From Burkholderiaceae bacterium (GTDB lineage Bacteria > Pseudomonadota > Gammaproteobacteria > Burkholderiales > Burkholderiaceae), in NCBI GenBank assembly GCA_025057735.1, contig JANWUU010000197.1:1-7992 (forward strand): a stretch of 7,992 bases of DNA. The letters are read 5' to 3'. The notes below the pieces were generated by a model. The model ran no database searches, was not told the DNA's origin, and saw nothing but the letters and a program-made list of their open reading frames with translations. Numbering within the stretch: position 1 is the stretch's first letter; every line of letters starts with the position of its first letter. This document shows, in pieces, positions 1-7,992 of the stretch. A program made the position numbers and the translations under genes.

Positions 1-681
1 CTGGGCTGGCTGCCCGATGGCCGGCTGCTGGTCGTCTCGATGCGAGACCGGCGTCTGCTGCGGCTGGAGGCGGGCGGGCTGGTGCCAGTCGCGGACCTGT
101 CGGCGCTGGCACCCTTTCACTGCAACGACATGGTGGTCGACGCCGCGGGTGGCGCCTACGTCGGCAATTTCGGCTTCGACCTGCCGGCCGGCGCGCCGCC
201 TGCGCCGACCGTGCTGGTGCGTGTCGAGCCAGACGGCCGTGCGCGCATCGTCGCCAGCGATCTGCTGTTTCCGAACGGCTGCGTGATCACACCCGACGGC
301 GGCACGCTGATCGTCGCCGAGACCTTCGGGGCGCGGCTGACGGCTTTTTCGATTGCCGCCGACGGGACGCTTTCGAACCGCAGGACGTGGGCCGAGCTGC
401 CGGGCACCTCGCCCGATGGCATCTGCCTGGATGCGGAGGGCGCAGTCTGGGTCGCCTCGCCGGTGTCGCGCGCCGTGCTGCGCGTGCGCGAAGGCAGCCA
501 AATCACGCACCGGGTGAACGTCGAGCGGCAGGCGCTCGCCTGCATGCTGGGGGGCGAGGACCGCTGCACGCTGTACGTGGCCACTGGCCACGTCTCGTTC
601 GACGCGGCCAAAGCGCGCCGTTACCGCAGCGGCCGCATCGAGTGCGTGCGCGTGCCGGTGCCCGGCGCCGGTCTGCCCTGA
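1..681 (+). CDS. SMP-30/gluconolactonase/LRE-family sugar lactonase, 3' part (5' end outside window)
   Basis: The first 226 codons read open from base 1 in frame 1 to TGA at 679-681, with no start; the gene begins upstream. The SMP-30 family consists of six-bladed beta-propeller, metal-dependent lactonases acting on sugar or aromatic lactones. Visible family motifs are FHCNDM (window residues 40-45; its Asn matches the substrate-side Asn of human SMP30), FPNG with Asn at residue 92 (matches metal ligand Asn154) and SPDG with Asp at residue 139 (matches metal ligand Asp204). The N-terminal glutamate ligand would lie in the missing part. Roughly 60-90 residues are missing, judged from the usual family length near 290-310. 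The substrate cannot be told from sequence. An in-frame ATG at 40 is an internal Met, because homology-like propeller sequence continues before it. The gene converges on the operon from the other strand and is functionally unrelated to it. Confidence 0.88.
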   Translation: MGWLPDGRLLVVSMRDRRLLRLEAGGLVPVADLSALAPFHCNDMVVDAAGGAYVGNFGFDLPAGAPPAPTVLVRVEPDGRARIVASDLLFPNGCVITPDGGTLIVAETFGARLTAFSIAADGTLSNRRTWAELPGTSPDGICLDAEGAVWVASPVSRAVLRVREGSQITHRVNVERQALACMLGGEDRCTLYVATGHVSFDAAKARRYRSGRIECVRVPVPGAGLP

Positions 682-685
682 CGCT

Positions 686-717
686 GGCGCGCGGCGATGC
701 GGCATCAGCCGCGCGCC
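686..717. terminator. GC-rich hairpin between convergent genes, candidate bidirectional terminator
   Basis: Arms GGCGCGCGGC (686-695) and GCCGCGCGCC (708-717) are perfectly complementary. Inside them GATG (696-699) pairs with CATC (703-706) around a CGG loop, leaving one bulged A at 707, for about 14 base pairs in total. It begins 4 bases after the sugar lactonase stop, and its other arm includes the stop codon (705-707) and last codons of the transporter gene. No T-run follows on either strand, so it is not a canonical intrinsic terminator. It could act as a pause or 3'-end stabilising structure, with Rho doing the termination. The pairing is read directly; the function is inferred. Confidence 0.45.
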
Positions 718-1628
718 GTGCGCAGCGCCGCCACTTCGTTGCCGACCAGCGCCGCCAGCACCACCGCGCCGCCTGCAAGCGTGGCCGCCGACGGCGCTTC
801 CCCTGCACCGAGCCAGGCCCACAGCGGGCCGAGTACCACCTCCAGCAGCGCCAGCAGCGCGATCTCCGGCGCCGACAGATGACGTGCCGCCACCACCAGC
901 AGCATGCACGGCAGGCCGAGCTGAAAGAACCCAAGCAGCGCAAGGAGCGCCAGATCGCGCGCGGTGGCCACAAACGGCCAGGCAAGCGGCAGCATCGCCA
1001 GCGCCGAGAACACGCCGCCGAGCAGCACAGCCGGAATCAGGTCCACGCGCGCCTGCGTCTTTTGCAGCGTCACCAGATTGATCGCCGAGGCCAGCGGCAC
1101 CGCGAACGCGATCGCCATCCCGGCAACATGCCGCGCCGATAGCGCCGCCGCCTCGTGCGCGAACATCCAGCCGATGCCGGTCGTGGCGGCGCCGATCGCC
1201 AGCCAAGTGCGCGGCGGGACGCGCGCCCCCAGGACGATCCGCGCCAGCAGCGCGGTCAGCAGGGGCGCAACACTCATCACGACCAGCGTGTTGGCAGTGG
1301 TCGTCAGCGTGAGCGCCAGCATGAAAGCCGTGTACATGGCCGCCCAACACAGGCCAGAGAGGAGCCCCGGGCATCCGGCCGCCCACAGCGGCCGCAGCCC
1401 TTCGCGCCGCACCCAGAGCAGATAGCCGGCGACGAACAGGGCGGCGAAGAAACTGCGCCAGAAGGCGATCTCGAAGCGACCTTCGGCCTGCAGCGCGGGG
1501 GTCAGGTGCCGCGTGACCACGCCCGCGATGCTCCACAGGAAAGCCGCCGTCACCAGCAGCAGCACCGCGCGCCGGTGCAGCTGCCGCGCGGCGGGCGCGC
1601 CGGCCGAGCCCCGGGCCGCCGCGTTCAT
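705..1628 (-). CDS. Drug/metabolite transporter superfamily (EamA-type) membrane protein
   Basis: This 307-residue protein starts at ATG 1628-1626 and ends at TGA 707-705. After a short basic N-terminus (to about residue 20) comes a chain of hydrophobic segments consistent with ten transmembrane helices. The first ones lie near residues 21-39, 52-72, 85-105 and 110-131. The sequence looks like two EamA repeats, the second from about residue 170 to the end. Typical features are the [11 protein letters not shown] first helix, the EIAFWRS motif opening helix 2, and Pro122 in the helix-4 region. Family members export amino acids, metabolites or drugs across the inner membrane; the substrate is not predictable here. 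The start overlaps the typA stop as ATGA (1625-1628), with a weak AGG at 1633-1635, so translation is probably coupled to typA. An open frame continues upstream through typA in another frame, but that part is non-coding in character, so I set the start at the ATG overlap. Confidence 0.9.
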   Translation of the reverse strand: MNAAARGSAGAPAARQLHRRAVLLLVTAAFLWSIAGVVTRHLTPALQAEGRFEIAFWRSFFAALFVAGYLLWVRREGLRPLWAAGCPGLLSGLCWAAMYTAFMLALTLTTTANTLVVMSVAPLLTALLARIVLGARVPPRTWLAIGAATTGIGWMFAHEAAALSARHVAGMAIAFAVPLASAINLVTLQKTQARVDLIPAVLLGGVFSALAMLPLAWPFVATARDLALLALLGFFQLGLPCMLLVVAARHLSAPEIALLALLEVVLGPLWAWLGAGEAPSAATLAGGAVVLAALVGNEVAALRTARG

Positions 1629-3448
1629 GCCGCCTGCCGCTGCTCGCGCTTGCGTTCGTGCTCTTTCAGGAAGCGCTTGCGCAGGCGGATGCTCTGTGGC
1701 GTCACCTCCACCAGTTCGTCGTCGGCGATGAACTCCACCGCGTATTCGAGCGTCAGCGCAATCGGCGGCACCAGATCGATGTTCTCGTCCTTGCCGGCAG
1801 CGCGGATGTTGGTGAGCTTTTTCTCGCGGATCGGATTGACCACCAGGTCGTTGTCGCGCGCGTGGATGCCGATGATCATGCCTTCGTACACCGTGTCGCC
1901 GGGCCGCACGAACAGGCGTCCGCGCTCCTGCAGTTTCCACAGCGCATAGGCCACCGCCGCCCCGTCTTCCTGGCTGACCAGCACGCCGTTGCGGCGCTCG
2001 CCCACCGGTCCCGGCTTCTCCGGCGCATAGCCGTCGAACACGTGGCTCATCAGGCCGGTGCCGCGCGTGGCCGTCATGAACTCGGTCTGGAAACCGATCA
2101 GGCCGCGCGCCGGAATGCGGTACTCCAGCCGCACGCGGCCGCGGCCATCGGGCTGCATGTCCAGCAGCTCGCCCTTGCGGCGTCCCAGTTCCTCCATCAC
2201 CGCGCCCTGATGCTGTTCCTCGAGGTCCACCGTCAGCAGCTCGTACGGCTCGTGGCGCGCCCCGTCGACGGTCTTGAACAGCACGCGCGGCCGCGACACC
2301 GCCAGCTCGTAACCCTCGCGTCGCATGTTCTCGATCAGGATCGTCAGGTGCAGTTCGCCGCGGCCGGCGACTTCGAAGACCGTCTCGTCGGCGGTCTCGC
2401 GCACGCGCAGCGCCACGTTTGACTTCAGCTCGCGCTGCAGCCGCTCGCGCAACTGGCGGCTGGTGACGAACTTGCCCTCGCGGCCCGCGAGCGGCGAGGT
2501 GTTGACGCAGAAATTCATCGCCAGCGTCGGCTCGTCGATCGCCAGAAGCGGCAGCGCCTGCGGCGCCTCCGGCGCGCACAGCGTGCAGCCGATCGCGATC
2601 TCCTCCAACCCGGTGACCAGCACGATGTCGCCCGCCTGCCCCTGCTCGACCGGCTGGCGCGTCAGCCCACGGAACATCAGCACCTGGTTGACGCGCCCCC
2701 GCACACCCTGCTTGTCCTGCGGCCCCTGCAGCGCCAGCACCTCCATGCCCGGGCGGATGCGCCCGCGGCGGATGCGGCCGATGCCGATCTTGCCGACGTA
2801 GCTGGAGTAGTCGAGCGAGCAGATCTGCAGTTGCAGCGGCCCCTGCGGATCGTCGTCGCGCACCGGCACGTGGGCGAGAATGGCCTCGAATAGCGGCCGC
2901 ATGTCGCCGCCGCGCACCTGCGGCAACGTGCCCGCGTAGCCGTTGAGCGCCGAGGCGTACACGACCGGAAAGTCGAGTTGCTCCTCGGTGGCGCCGAGCT
3001 TGTCGAACAGCTCGAAGGTGGCGTTGACGACGTACTCCGGCCGCGCCCCGGGACGGTCGATCTTGTTGACCACCACGATCGGCTTCAGCCCCAGGGCGAG
3101 CGCCTTGCGGGTAACGAAGCGCGTTTGCGGCATCGGCCCCTCGACGGCATCCACCAGCAGCAGCACGCCGTCGACCATCGACAGCACCCGCTCCACTTCG
3201 CCGCCGAAATCGGCATGCCCGGGCGTGTCCACGATATTGATGTGCGTCCCCTCGTACTCGACCGCGCAGTTCTTGGCGAAGATCGTGATGCCGCGCTCGC
3301 GCTCCAGTTCGTTGGAGTCGAGCACGCGCTCGGCCACGGGCTGGTTGTCGCGGAACGTGCCGGCCTGCGCCAGCAGCTTGTCCACCAGCGTGGTCTTGCC
3401 GTGATCGACGTGGGCGATGATCGCCACGTTGCGCAAGTTGCGTGTCAT
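1625..3448 (-). CDS. typA: Ribosome-associated translational GTPase TypA/BipA
   Basis: This 607-residue protein matches the usual TypA/BipA length of about 600-615. TypA binds the 70S ribosome in the EF-G site, and in E. coli it supports 50S assembly, low-temperature growth and stress adaptation. All G motifs are present: AHVDHGKT (12-19), RGIT (52-55), DTPGH (74-78) and NKID (128-131), followed by an SAL motif near 165. Next come a beta-barrel domain II (about 205-290), the EF-G-like domains III and V with GRGELHL near 360 and ARGLIGF near 446, and the TypA-specific C-terminal domain ending in a basic tail. LepA and EF-G are excluded by that C-terminal domain and by the length. The start ATG (3448-3446) overlaps the truB stop as ATGA. 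AGGGG at 3454-3458, spaced 5 bases, is a good ribosome binding site. I saw no frameshift or missing motif. Confidence 0.97.
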   Translation of the reverse strand: MTRNLRNVAIIAHVDHGKTTLVDKLLAQAGTFRDNQPVAERVLDSNELERERGITIFAKNCAVEYEGTHINIVDTPGHADFGGEVERVLSMVDGVLLLVDAVEGPMPQTRFVTRKALALGLKPIVVVNKIDRPGARPEYVVNATFELFDKLGATEEQLDFPVVYASALNGYAGTLPQVRGGDMRPLFEAILAHVPVRDDDPQGPLQLQICSLDYSSYVGKIGIGRIRRGRIRPGMEVLALQGPQDKQGVRGRVNQVLMFRGLTRQPVEQGQAGDIVLVTGLEEIAIGCTLCAPEAPQALPLLAIDEPTLAMNFCVNTSPLAGREGKFVTSRQLRERLQRELKSNVALRVRETADETVFEVAGRGELHLTILIENMRREGYELAVSRPRVLFKTVDGARHEPYELLTVDLEEQHQGAVMEELGRRKGELLDMQPDGRGRVRLEYRIPARGLIGFQTEFMTATRGTGLMSHVFDGYAPEKPGPVGERRNGVLVSQEDGAAVAYALWKLQERGRLFVRPGDTVYEGMIIGIHARDNDLVVNPIREKKLTNIRAAGKDENIDLVPPIALTLEYAVEFIADDELVEVTPQSIRLRKRFLKEHERKREQRQAA

Positions 3449-4365
3449 AAGCGCCCCTGCGGCGCGCGTGCCGCCACCAGCCGCTGCGGCGCCAGCACGC
3501 CGCGCGCATCCACCACCGCGACACCGAGCAGGCGCGCGTCCGGGCCAATCACCTTGACCCGCCCCCGCACGCCGGGCCGCGCCAGCGGCAGCCGCTGCCC
3601 GCGGCCGAAGCGCTGCGCCTGCTGCGCGTCCAGATGCAGGGGCGGCAGGCTGGCGAGCAGCGCATCGGCCGGCCGCAGCAGCGCGCGGCGATCCGCCAGG
3701 TCCAAGGTCTGCAGTTGCGCCAACGTGACGGCACCCTCCAGCGTCAGCGTCCCCACGCGAATGCGGCGCAGGGAAGACAGGTGCGCGCCGCAGCCGAGCG
3801 CCGCCCCGATGTCCTCGGCCAGCACGCGTACGTAGGTGCCCTTGCTGCACTCCACCGTCAGCCGCGCGCTCGTTCCGTCGAAGGACAGCAGCTGTAACCG
3901 GTGGATCGTCACCTGACGCGGCGCGCGCTCCACGTGCAGCCCTGCGCGCGCGTACTCGTACAGCGGGCGGCCGTCACGCTTCAGCGCCGAGTGCATCGGC
4001 GGCACCTGGGCGATCGGCCCGACGAAACGCGCCAGCGCCGCCTCCACCTGCGGCTGCGTCAGCGCGACCGGCCGAGTCGCCAGCACCTCGCCCTCGGCGT
4101 CGCCGGTGCGGGTGATAATGCCGAAGCGCACGGTGGCCTCGTAGGATTTGTCGGCATCCAGAAGATCGGCGGCAAACTTGGTCGCCTCCCCGAAGGCCAG
4201 TGGCAGCAGGCCGCTGGCGAGCGGATCGAGCGTACCCGTATGACCGGCCTTGGCCGCCTGCAGCAGGCGCCGCGCCTGCTGCAAGGCGGCGTTGGAGCTG
4301 ATGCCGCTGTCCTTGTCGAGCAGCAGCACGCCATCGACCGGGTCGCCCCGGCGCGCACGCGCCAT
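3445..4365 (-). CDS. truB: tRNA pseudouridine(55) synthase TruB
   Basis: This 306-residue enzyme converts uridine 55 in the T-loop of most tRNAs to pseudouridine, and also acts as a tRNA chaperone. The catalytic aspartate is Asp47 in [12 protein letters not shown] (41-52). Other family motifs are KSYEA (73-77; Tyr75 is the conserved active-site tyrosine), [10 protein letters not shown] (120-129) with the following GRPLYEYAR, and SKGTYVR (174-180) ending in the conserved Arg180. A C-terminal PUA-like domain, usual in proteobacterial TruB, fits about residues 247-300. The start is supported by AAGGGGG at 4371-4377, 5 bases before ATG, which overlaps the rbfA stop codon. The rbfA-truB gap is 10 bases, and the truB stop overlaps the typA start, so the three genes are probably translationally coupled. 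The start and all active-site residues look normal. Confidence 0.97.
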   Translation of the reverse strand: MARARRGDPVDGVLLLDKDSGISSNAALQQARRLLQAAKAGHTGTLDPLASGLLPLAFGEATKFAADLLDADKSYEATVRFGIITRTGDAEGEVLATRPVALTQPQVEAALARFVGPIAQVPPMHSALKRDGRPLYEYARAGLHVERAPRQVTIHRLQLLSFDGTSARLTVECSKGTYVRVLAEDIGAALGCGAHLSSLRRIRVGTLTLEGAVTLAQLQTLDLADRRALLRPADALLASLPPLHLDAQQAQRFGRGQRLPLARPGVRGRVKVIGPDARLLGVAVVDARGVLAPQRLVAARAPQGRL

Positions 4366-4375
4366 GCCCGCCCCC

Positions 4376-4762
4376 TTAGTCCTTCGGCTCGCCCGCGTCG
4401 CCGGCCGGCGCCGGGGTGCCGCCGACGGCCTGCGCGATCAGGCGATCGATCTCGAAGCCGCGCGCCACACTCGGGTCGTGCACGAAGTGCAGGCGCGGCA
4501 CGGTATGGATGCGCAGGCGCTTGAACAGCAGGTTGTGCAGATGACCGGCGGCCGCGTTCAGGCCCTCGGCCGCCACCTGCGGGTCGCTGCCGATGACGGT
4601 GAAGTAGACCTTGGCGTGCGCGTAGTCGGGTGTGATCTCGACCGCGCTGATCGTCACCATGCCGACGCGCGGGTCGCGCACCTCGCGCGCGATCAGCTCC
4701 GCCAGATCGCGCTGGATCTGGTCGGCGATGCGCAGACTGCGTCCCGGTTTCTTCGCTCTCAT
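4376..4762 (-). CDS. rbfA: 30S ribosome-binding factor RbfA
   Basis: This 128-residue KH-fold protein binds the immature 30S subunit and helps 16S rRNA 5'-end maturation; in E. coli it is a cold-shock protein. The sequence shows the RbfA opening ([14 protein letters not shown] at 11-24), the REVRDPRVG segment (26-34), the AHAKVYFTV strand (48-56), the AAGHLH helix kink (71-76) and the LHFVHDPS strand (91-98). A short Pro/Ala/Asp/Glu tail follows. I chose ATG at 4762-4760 because family members start with a short basic stretch just before RIADQI, and because GAAGG lies at 4766-4770, 3 bases upstream. A GTG at 4792-4790 would add 10 residues ([13 protein letters not shown]), but it has no ribosome binding site and sits at the foot of a hairpin. 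The gap to infB is 57 bases and to truB 10 bases. Confidence 0.95.
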   Translation of the reverse strand: MRAKKPGRSLRIADQIQRDLAELIAREVRDPRVGMVTISAVEITPDYAHAKVYFTVIGSDPQVAAEGLNAAAGHLHNLLFKRLRIHTVPRLHFVHDPSVARGFEIDRLIAQAVGGTPAPAGDAGEPKD

Positions 4763-4765
4763 GCA

Positions 4766-4770
4766 CCTTC
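4766..4770 (-). promoter_or_regulatory. Ribosome binding site deciding the rbfA start
   Basis: On the minus strand GAAGG precedes the ATG at 4762 by 3 bases (TGC). The in-frame GTG 30 bases upstream has no comparable purine-rich site, so this site favours the shorter RbfA. Confidence 0.55.
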
Positions 4771-4796
4771 GCGCGCCGCCCGCCGCGGACACGGGT

Positions 4797-4819
4797 GCGG
4801 CCGCCGGGGCGGCCGCCCC
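4797..4819 (-). repeat. Duplicated GC palindrome forming a hairpin just after the infB stop
   Basis: The octamer GCGGCCGC occurs at 4797-4804 and 4809-4816, separated by 4 bases. Because each copy is itself palindromic, the pair can fold into an 8-base-pair all-GC stem with a 4-base loop. A second, overlapping perfect 14-base palindrome, GGGGCGGCCGCCCC, lies at 4806-4819 and abuts the infB TAA (4822-4820). No U-tract follows, so this is not a standard terminator. It occupies most of the only sizeable gap in the operon. It may mark an RNA processing or pausing point, or may simply shield the infB 3' end; this role is inferred. Confidence 0.5.
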
Positions 4820-7537
4820 TTACAGGCTGCGCGCGACCTCCTGCACTTCGTAGATCTCGAGCTGGTCGCCTTCCTTGATGTCCTCGTAGCCCTTCAGGCT
4901 CAGCCCGCACTCGAAACCGGCCTTGACCTCGCGCACGTCGTCCTTGAAACGCTTCAGGGAGGCGAGTTCGCCGCTCCAGATCACGACGTTGTCGCGCAGC
5001 AGGCGCGCGTTCGCGGTGCGCTTGACCACGCCGTCCAGCACCATGCAGCCGGCCACGACACCCACCTTCGGCACGCGGAAGATCTGGCGGATCTCTACCA
5101 GCCCGAGCACCTGCTCGCGCTGCTCCGGCGCCAGCATGCCCGACAGCGCCGCCTTCACGTCGTCCACCGCGTCGTAGATGATGTTGTAGTAGCGGATGTC
5201 GATGCCGTGCGTCTCCGCCAGCTTGCGCGCGGCCGGGTCGGCGCGCACGTTGAAGCCGATGATCACCGCCTTGCTGGCCAGCGCCAGGTTGACGTCGCTC
5301 TCGGTGATGCCGCCCACCTGCGCATGCACAATCTGCACTTTGACCTCGTCGGTGGACAGCTTGGTCAGGGCATGCACCAGCGCCTCCTGCGAGCCCTGCA
5401 CGTCGGCCTTGATGATCAACGGCAGCACCTTGGCGCCGCCTTCGGCCATCGACTCGAACACGTTCTCGAGCTTTGCCGCCTGCTGCTTGGCGAGCTTGGT
5501 ATCGCGGTACTTGCCCTGCCGGTACAGCGCGATCTCGCGCGCCTTGCGCTCGTCGCCCAGTACCAGCAGCTCGTCGCCGGCCGACGGCACGTCCGACAGG
5601 CCGATGATCTCCACCGGAATCGACGGCCCGGCCTCGCTCACCTGCTTGCCGTGCTCGTCCAGCATCGCGCGCACGCGGCCAAAGGCGGCCCCGGCCAGTA
5701 CGACGTCGCCGCGCTTCAGCGTGCCCGACTGCACCAGCACGGTGGCCACCGGCCCGCGGCCCTTGTCCAGCTTGGATTCGATGATCAGGCCCTTGGCGGG
5801 AGCATTGCGGACCGCCTTCAGCTCCAGGATCTCCGCCTGCAGCAGCACCTGCTCGAGCAGCTCGTCCACGCCCTGCCCGGTCTTGGCCGACACCGGCACG
5901 AACGGCGAGTCGCCACCGTATTCCTCCGGCACCACCTCGTTGGCGACCAGCTCCTGCTTGACGCGCTCGGGATTGGCCTCCGGCTTGTCGATCTTGTTCA
6001 GCGCCACCACGATCGGCACCTTGGCCGCCTTGGCGTGCGCGATCGCCTCCTTGGTCTGCGGCATGACGCCGTCGTCGGCGGCCACGACCAGGATGACGAT
6101 GTCGGTCGCCTTGGCGCCGCGCGCGCGCATTGCCGTGAAAGCCTCGTGGCCGGGCGTATCCAGGAACGTGATGATGCCGCGCGGCGTCTGCACGTGGTAG
6201 GCGCCGATGTGCTGGGTGATCCCGCCGGCCTCGCCCGCCGCCACCTTAGTGCGGCGGATGTAGTCGAGCAGCGAGGTCTTGCCGTGGTCCACATGGCCCA
6301 TGATCGTGACCACCGGCGGGCGCGGCTCGGCCTGAGCCTCGCTGCCGGCGCTCGCCGCCGCCTCCGCCAGCAACGCCTCCGGATCGTCCACCTTGGCCGC
6401 CACCGGCGTGTGCCCCATCTCGCTGACCACGATCATCGCCGTGTCCTGATCGAGCACCTGGTTGATCGTGACCATCTGGCCCATTTTCATCAGGACCTTG
6501 ATCACCTCGGAGGCCTTCACCGCCATCTTGTGGGCGAGATCGGCCACCGTGATCGTCTCCGGCACGGCGATTTCGCGCGCCACCGGCTCCGCCGGTGCGG
6601 CGGCGGCACGCTCCTCGCCTTCGCCCTTGCCGTGCTTGCGCGCCCCCTTCGGCCCGCGCCACTGCACCGCGCCGCCGAGCGTGTCGCCGCGCGTCTTGAT
6701 GGCGCGCTTCTTGGCGGCCTCCTCGGACCAGCTGGAGGCGAGCTTGCCGGACTTGACCTCCTTGACGCCCGGCTTCTTCTCCTCCTTCTTGGCTTCGACG
6801 GCGGGCTTCGCCTCCACCTTCGGCGCCGGCTTGTGCAGCGTGCCCTCGGTGCCGGGCGCCTTCAGCACCTTTTTCGGCGCGGCCATCATGCTCTTGATCG
6901 CCGCCACCTCGTCCTCGACCGCCCGCCGTGCCCGCTCCTGCGCCGCGCGCGCCTCCTCGGCCGCCTTCTGCGCGGCGGCACGCTCGGCCTCCAGTCGCTG
7001 CGCCTCGGCCTTCGCCTCCGCCTCGCGCGCGCGCGCCGCCTCCAGCTGCGCCTGCTGCTCTTGCTCGGCGCGCTGCACCTCGCGTTGCGCGCGCGCGGCC
7101 CGCTCGGCTGCCTCGGCCGCCTGCCGCGCGGCCAGCTCCGCCGCGCGCCGCGCCTCCTCCTCGCGCTTGGCCAGTTCGGCGGCGTCGATCACCGGGGTGA
7201 CCGGCGCCGCCTCGACCTCGGGCGGCGCCGTCAGGTCGTCGCGCTTGACGAAGACGCGCTTCTTGCGCACCTCGACCTGGATCGTGCGCGCCTTGCCGGT
7301 GGCGTCGGCCTGCTTGATGGCGGTGGTTTGCTTGCGCGTCAGCGTGATCTTGCGCTTCTCCACTTCCTGCGCGCCATGCGCCCGCCGCAGCGACTCCAGC
7401 AGGCGCGCCTTGTCCTCCTCGGTCAGCAGGTCGGTTTCGGCGCTCTTGTTGACGCCGGCGGCGCGCAACTGCTCCAACAGCAGCTGCGGCGCGACCTTCA
7501 GCTCGGTCGCGAATTGGGCGACGGTATTGCTCGGCAT
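4820..7537 (-). CDS. infB: Translation initiation factor IF-2
   Basis: This 905-residue GTPase recruits fMet-tRNA to the 30S subunit and drives subunit joining. From the N-terminus there is an IF2_N subdomain (1-52); a basic IF2-associated segment with [11 protein letters not shown] (62-72) and QVEVRKKR (87-94); an Ala/Glu/Arg/Gln-rich predicted coiled coil (about 119-215); a Lys/Pro/Glu linker (218-312); and a second IF2_N domain (about 320-382). The G domain contains GHVDHGKT (414-421), DTPGH (460-464), NKID (514-517) and SAK (550-552). The beta-barrel and C-terminal tRNA-binding domains follow, ending in EGDQLEIYE and VARSL. E. coli IF2 is 890 residues, so the length is normal. The start ATG (7537-7535) is preceded by a G-rich GGGGGAAGGAT run (7538-7548) and opens the conserved N-terminal domain. 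It lies 13 bases after nusA. Second translational GTPase of the operon besides TypA; all nucleotide-binding residues are intact. Confidence 0.98.
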   Translation of the reverse strand: MPSNTVAQFATELKVAPQLLLEQLRAAGVNKSAETDLLTEEDKARLLESLRRAHGAQEVEKRKITLTRKQTTAIKQADATGKARTIQVEVRKKRVFVKRDDLTAPPEVEAAPVTPVIDAAELAKREEEARRAAELAARQAAEAAERAARAQREVQRAEQEQQAQLEAARAREAEAKAEAQRLEAERAAAQKAAEEARAAQERARRAVEDEVAAIKSMMAAPKKVLKAPGTEGTLHKPAPKVEAKPAVEAKKEEKKPGVKEVKSGKLASSWSEEAAKKRAIKTRGDTLGGAVQWRGPKGARKHGKGEGEERAAAAPAEPVAREIAVPETITVADLAHKMAVKASEVIKVLMKMGQMVTINQVLDQDTAMIVVSEMGHTPVAAKVDDPEALLAEAAASAGSEAQAEPRPPVVTIMGHVDHGKTSLLDYIRRTKVAAGEAGGITQHIGAYHVQTPRGIITFLDTPGHEAFTAMRARGAKATDIVILVVAADDGVMPQTKEAIAHAKAAKVPIVVALNKIDKPEANPERVKQELVANEVVPEEYGGDSPFVPVSAKTGQGVDELLEQVLLQAEILELKAVRNAPAKGLIIESKLDKGRGPVATVLVQSGTLKRGDVVLAGAAFGRVRAMLDEHGKQVSEAGPSIPVEIIGLSDVPSAGDELLVLGDERKAREIALYRQGKYRDTKLAKQQAAKLENVFESMAEGGAKVLPLIIKADVQGSQEALVHALTKLSTDEVKVQIVHAQVGGITESDVNLALASKAVIIGFNVRADPAARKLAETHGIDIRYYNIIYDAVDDVKAALSGMLAPEQREQVLGLVEIRQIFRVPKVGVVAGCMVLDGVVKRTANARLLRDNVVIWSGELASLKRFKDDVREVKAGFECGLSLKGYEDIKEGDQLEIYEVQEVARSL

Positions 7538-7550
7538 ATCCTTCCCCCGC

Positions 7551-7992
7551 TCACTGCGCCTGCTGGAACCAGTGGGCGCGCGCCCCCATGATCAGCGTCC
7601 TGGCGCGCTCCTCGCTGACGCCTGTCAGCTCCACCAGTTCGTCGACGGCCAGCTCGCCCAGCGCGTCGCGCGTGTGGATACCCTTGGCGGCGAGCTTGGC
7701 GGCCAGCTCCGTGTCCATGCTCTCCAGCGCGAGCATTTCCTTCTCGACCTTCTCCAGGTTCTCCTCGCGCGCGATCGCCTCGGTGAGCAGCGCGTTGCGG
7801 GCGCGCGTGCGCAGCTCCTCGACGGTTGCCTCGTCGAAAGCTTCGATCTCCAGCAGCTCGTTGACCGGCACGTAGGCGATCTCGTCCAGCGTCGAGAAGC
7901 CCTCGTTGATCAGGATGTCGGCGATCTCCTCGTCGACGTCCAGCTTCTCCATGAACAGCGCGCGGATCGCCGCCTGCTCGCTCTCGCGCTTG
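7551..7992 (-). CDS. nusA: Transcription termination/antitermination factor NusA, C-terminal part (5' end outside window)
   Basis: The last 146 codons are present, ending at TGA 7553-7551; the frame stays open to the window edge, so the start is upstream of the minus-strand reading. NusA binds RNA polymerase and RNA to modulate pausing, termination and antitermination. The S1 and KH domains are not in the window. What is visible is two acidic helix-hairpin-helix repeats: AR1 ([16 protein letters not shown] to [10 protein letters not shown]) and AR2 ([14 protein letters not shown] to [15 protein letters not shown]). In E. coli AR2 contacts the alpha-subunit C-terminal domain of RNA polymerase. 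The AR pair is present in gammaproteobacterial and betaproteobacterial NusA but absent from Gram-positive NusA, which fits the taxonomic call. An in-frame ATG at 7952 is an internal Met, since the NusA-like sequence [13 protein letters not shown] runs before it. It sits directly upstream of infB, as usual. Confidence 0.95.
   Translation of the reverse strand, partial: KRESEQAAIRALFMEKLDVDEEIADILINEGFSTLDEIAYVPVNELLEIEAFDEATVEELRTRARNALLTEAIAREENLEKVEKEMLALESMDTELAAKLAAKGIHTRDALGELAVDELVELTGVSEERARTLIMGARAHWFQQAQ

Noticed and set aside
387..1142. Plus-strand open frame of 251 codons crossing the sugar lactonase end and the transporter
   Set aside because: It overlaps two supported genes in other frames, its product is Arg/Gln-rich low-complexity sequence, and no ribosome binding site or family motif is seen.
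1629..3548. Upstream extension of the transporter frame through typA, giving a 947-residue open frame
   Set aside because: The added part is Arg/Ala/Gly-rich without domains and lies over the well-supported TypA frame. The transporter proper begins at ATG 1628 with a normal EamA N-terminus.
4790..4792. GTG alternative start for RbfA adding 10 residues
   Set aside because: It has no ribosome binding site, follows a GC hairpin by 4 bases, and the added residues do not resemble RbfA N-termini. The ATG at 4762 has GAAGG upstream.
4797..4804. Rare eight-base restriction-type palindromes as signs of an inserted element
   Set aside because: The same octamer also occurs within coding sequence (for example 629-636), as expected from the base composition. 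No flanking direct repeats or mobile gene are present.
7076..7078. In-frame GTG (Val154 of IF2) as an internal start for a shorter IF2 form, as in E. coli
   Set aside because: The sequence before it (a CGCGAG-type context) has no clear ribosome binding site, and the surrounding coiled coil is rich in GTG/GAG codons by composition. An internal form cannot be excluded but is not supported.
6926..7200. Pro/Ala/Arg-rich plus-strand small frame opposite the IF2 coiled coil
   Set aside because: It is an antisense shadow of the Ala/Glu/Arg codon repeats of infB, with no independent start signal.
4250..7591. A 1113-codon open frame on the plus strand, opposite infB and rbfA, rich in His, Arg and Leu
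   Set aside because: It is a mirror of the infB codon pattern: in very GC-rich DNA the antisense frame loses stop codons. The translation has no recognisable domain and is biased to His/Arg/Leu/Gln, while the opposite strand encodes intact IF2.

Overview
The window reads as a chromosomal housekeeping segment from a GC-rich betaproteobacterium, most likely Burkholderiales. Three things suggest this: the very high G+C with strong G/C bias at third codon positions; the gene order nusA-infB-rbfA-truB-typA; and the IF2 N-terminal half, which has a lysine/arginine-rich IF2-associated segment and an [12 protein letters not shown] linker that I associate with betaproteobacterial IF2. The taxonomic call is inference from sequence character and recalled family knowledge, not from a search.

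Layout. The right-hand 6.4 kb is one minus-strand transcription unit, read from high to low coordinates: the 3' part of nusA (7992 down to 7551, cut by the window edge), infB (7537-4820), rbfA (4762-4376), truB (4365-3445), typA/bipA (3448-1625) and a drug/metabolite (EamA-type) transporter (1628-705). Gaps are 13, 57 and 10 bases, followed by two 4-base ATGA stop/start overlaps (truB/typA and typA/transporter). No internal promoter or U-tract terminator is evident, so the promoter probably lies upstream of nusA, outside the window. The left 681 bases are the 3' end of a plus-strand SMP-30/gluconolactonase-type sugar lactonase gene, convergent with the operon. Only 23 bases separate the two stop codons, and a strong hairpin covers this junction.

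Function. NusA controls elongation and termination by RNA polymerase. IF2 places initiator tRNA on the ribosome. RbfA matures the 30S subunit. TruB makes pseudouridine 55 in tRNA. TypA/BipA is a ribosome-associated GTPase tied to 50S assembly and stress. Together they form a ribosome biogenesis and translation-start operon. The terminal transporter has no obvious functional link but is translationally coupled to typA.

I found no RNA gene, CRISPR array, insertion sequence, phage remnant or novel system. No gene-free stretch exceeds 57 bases. Points for a second look are modest: two strong GC hairpins, the coupled transporter, and the low-complexity coiled coil in IF2.
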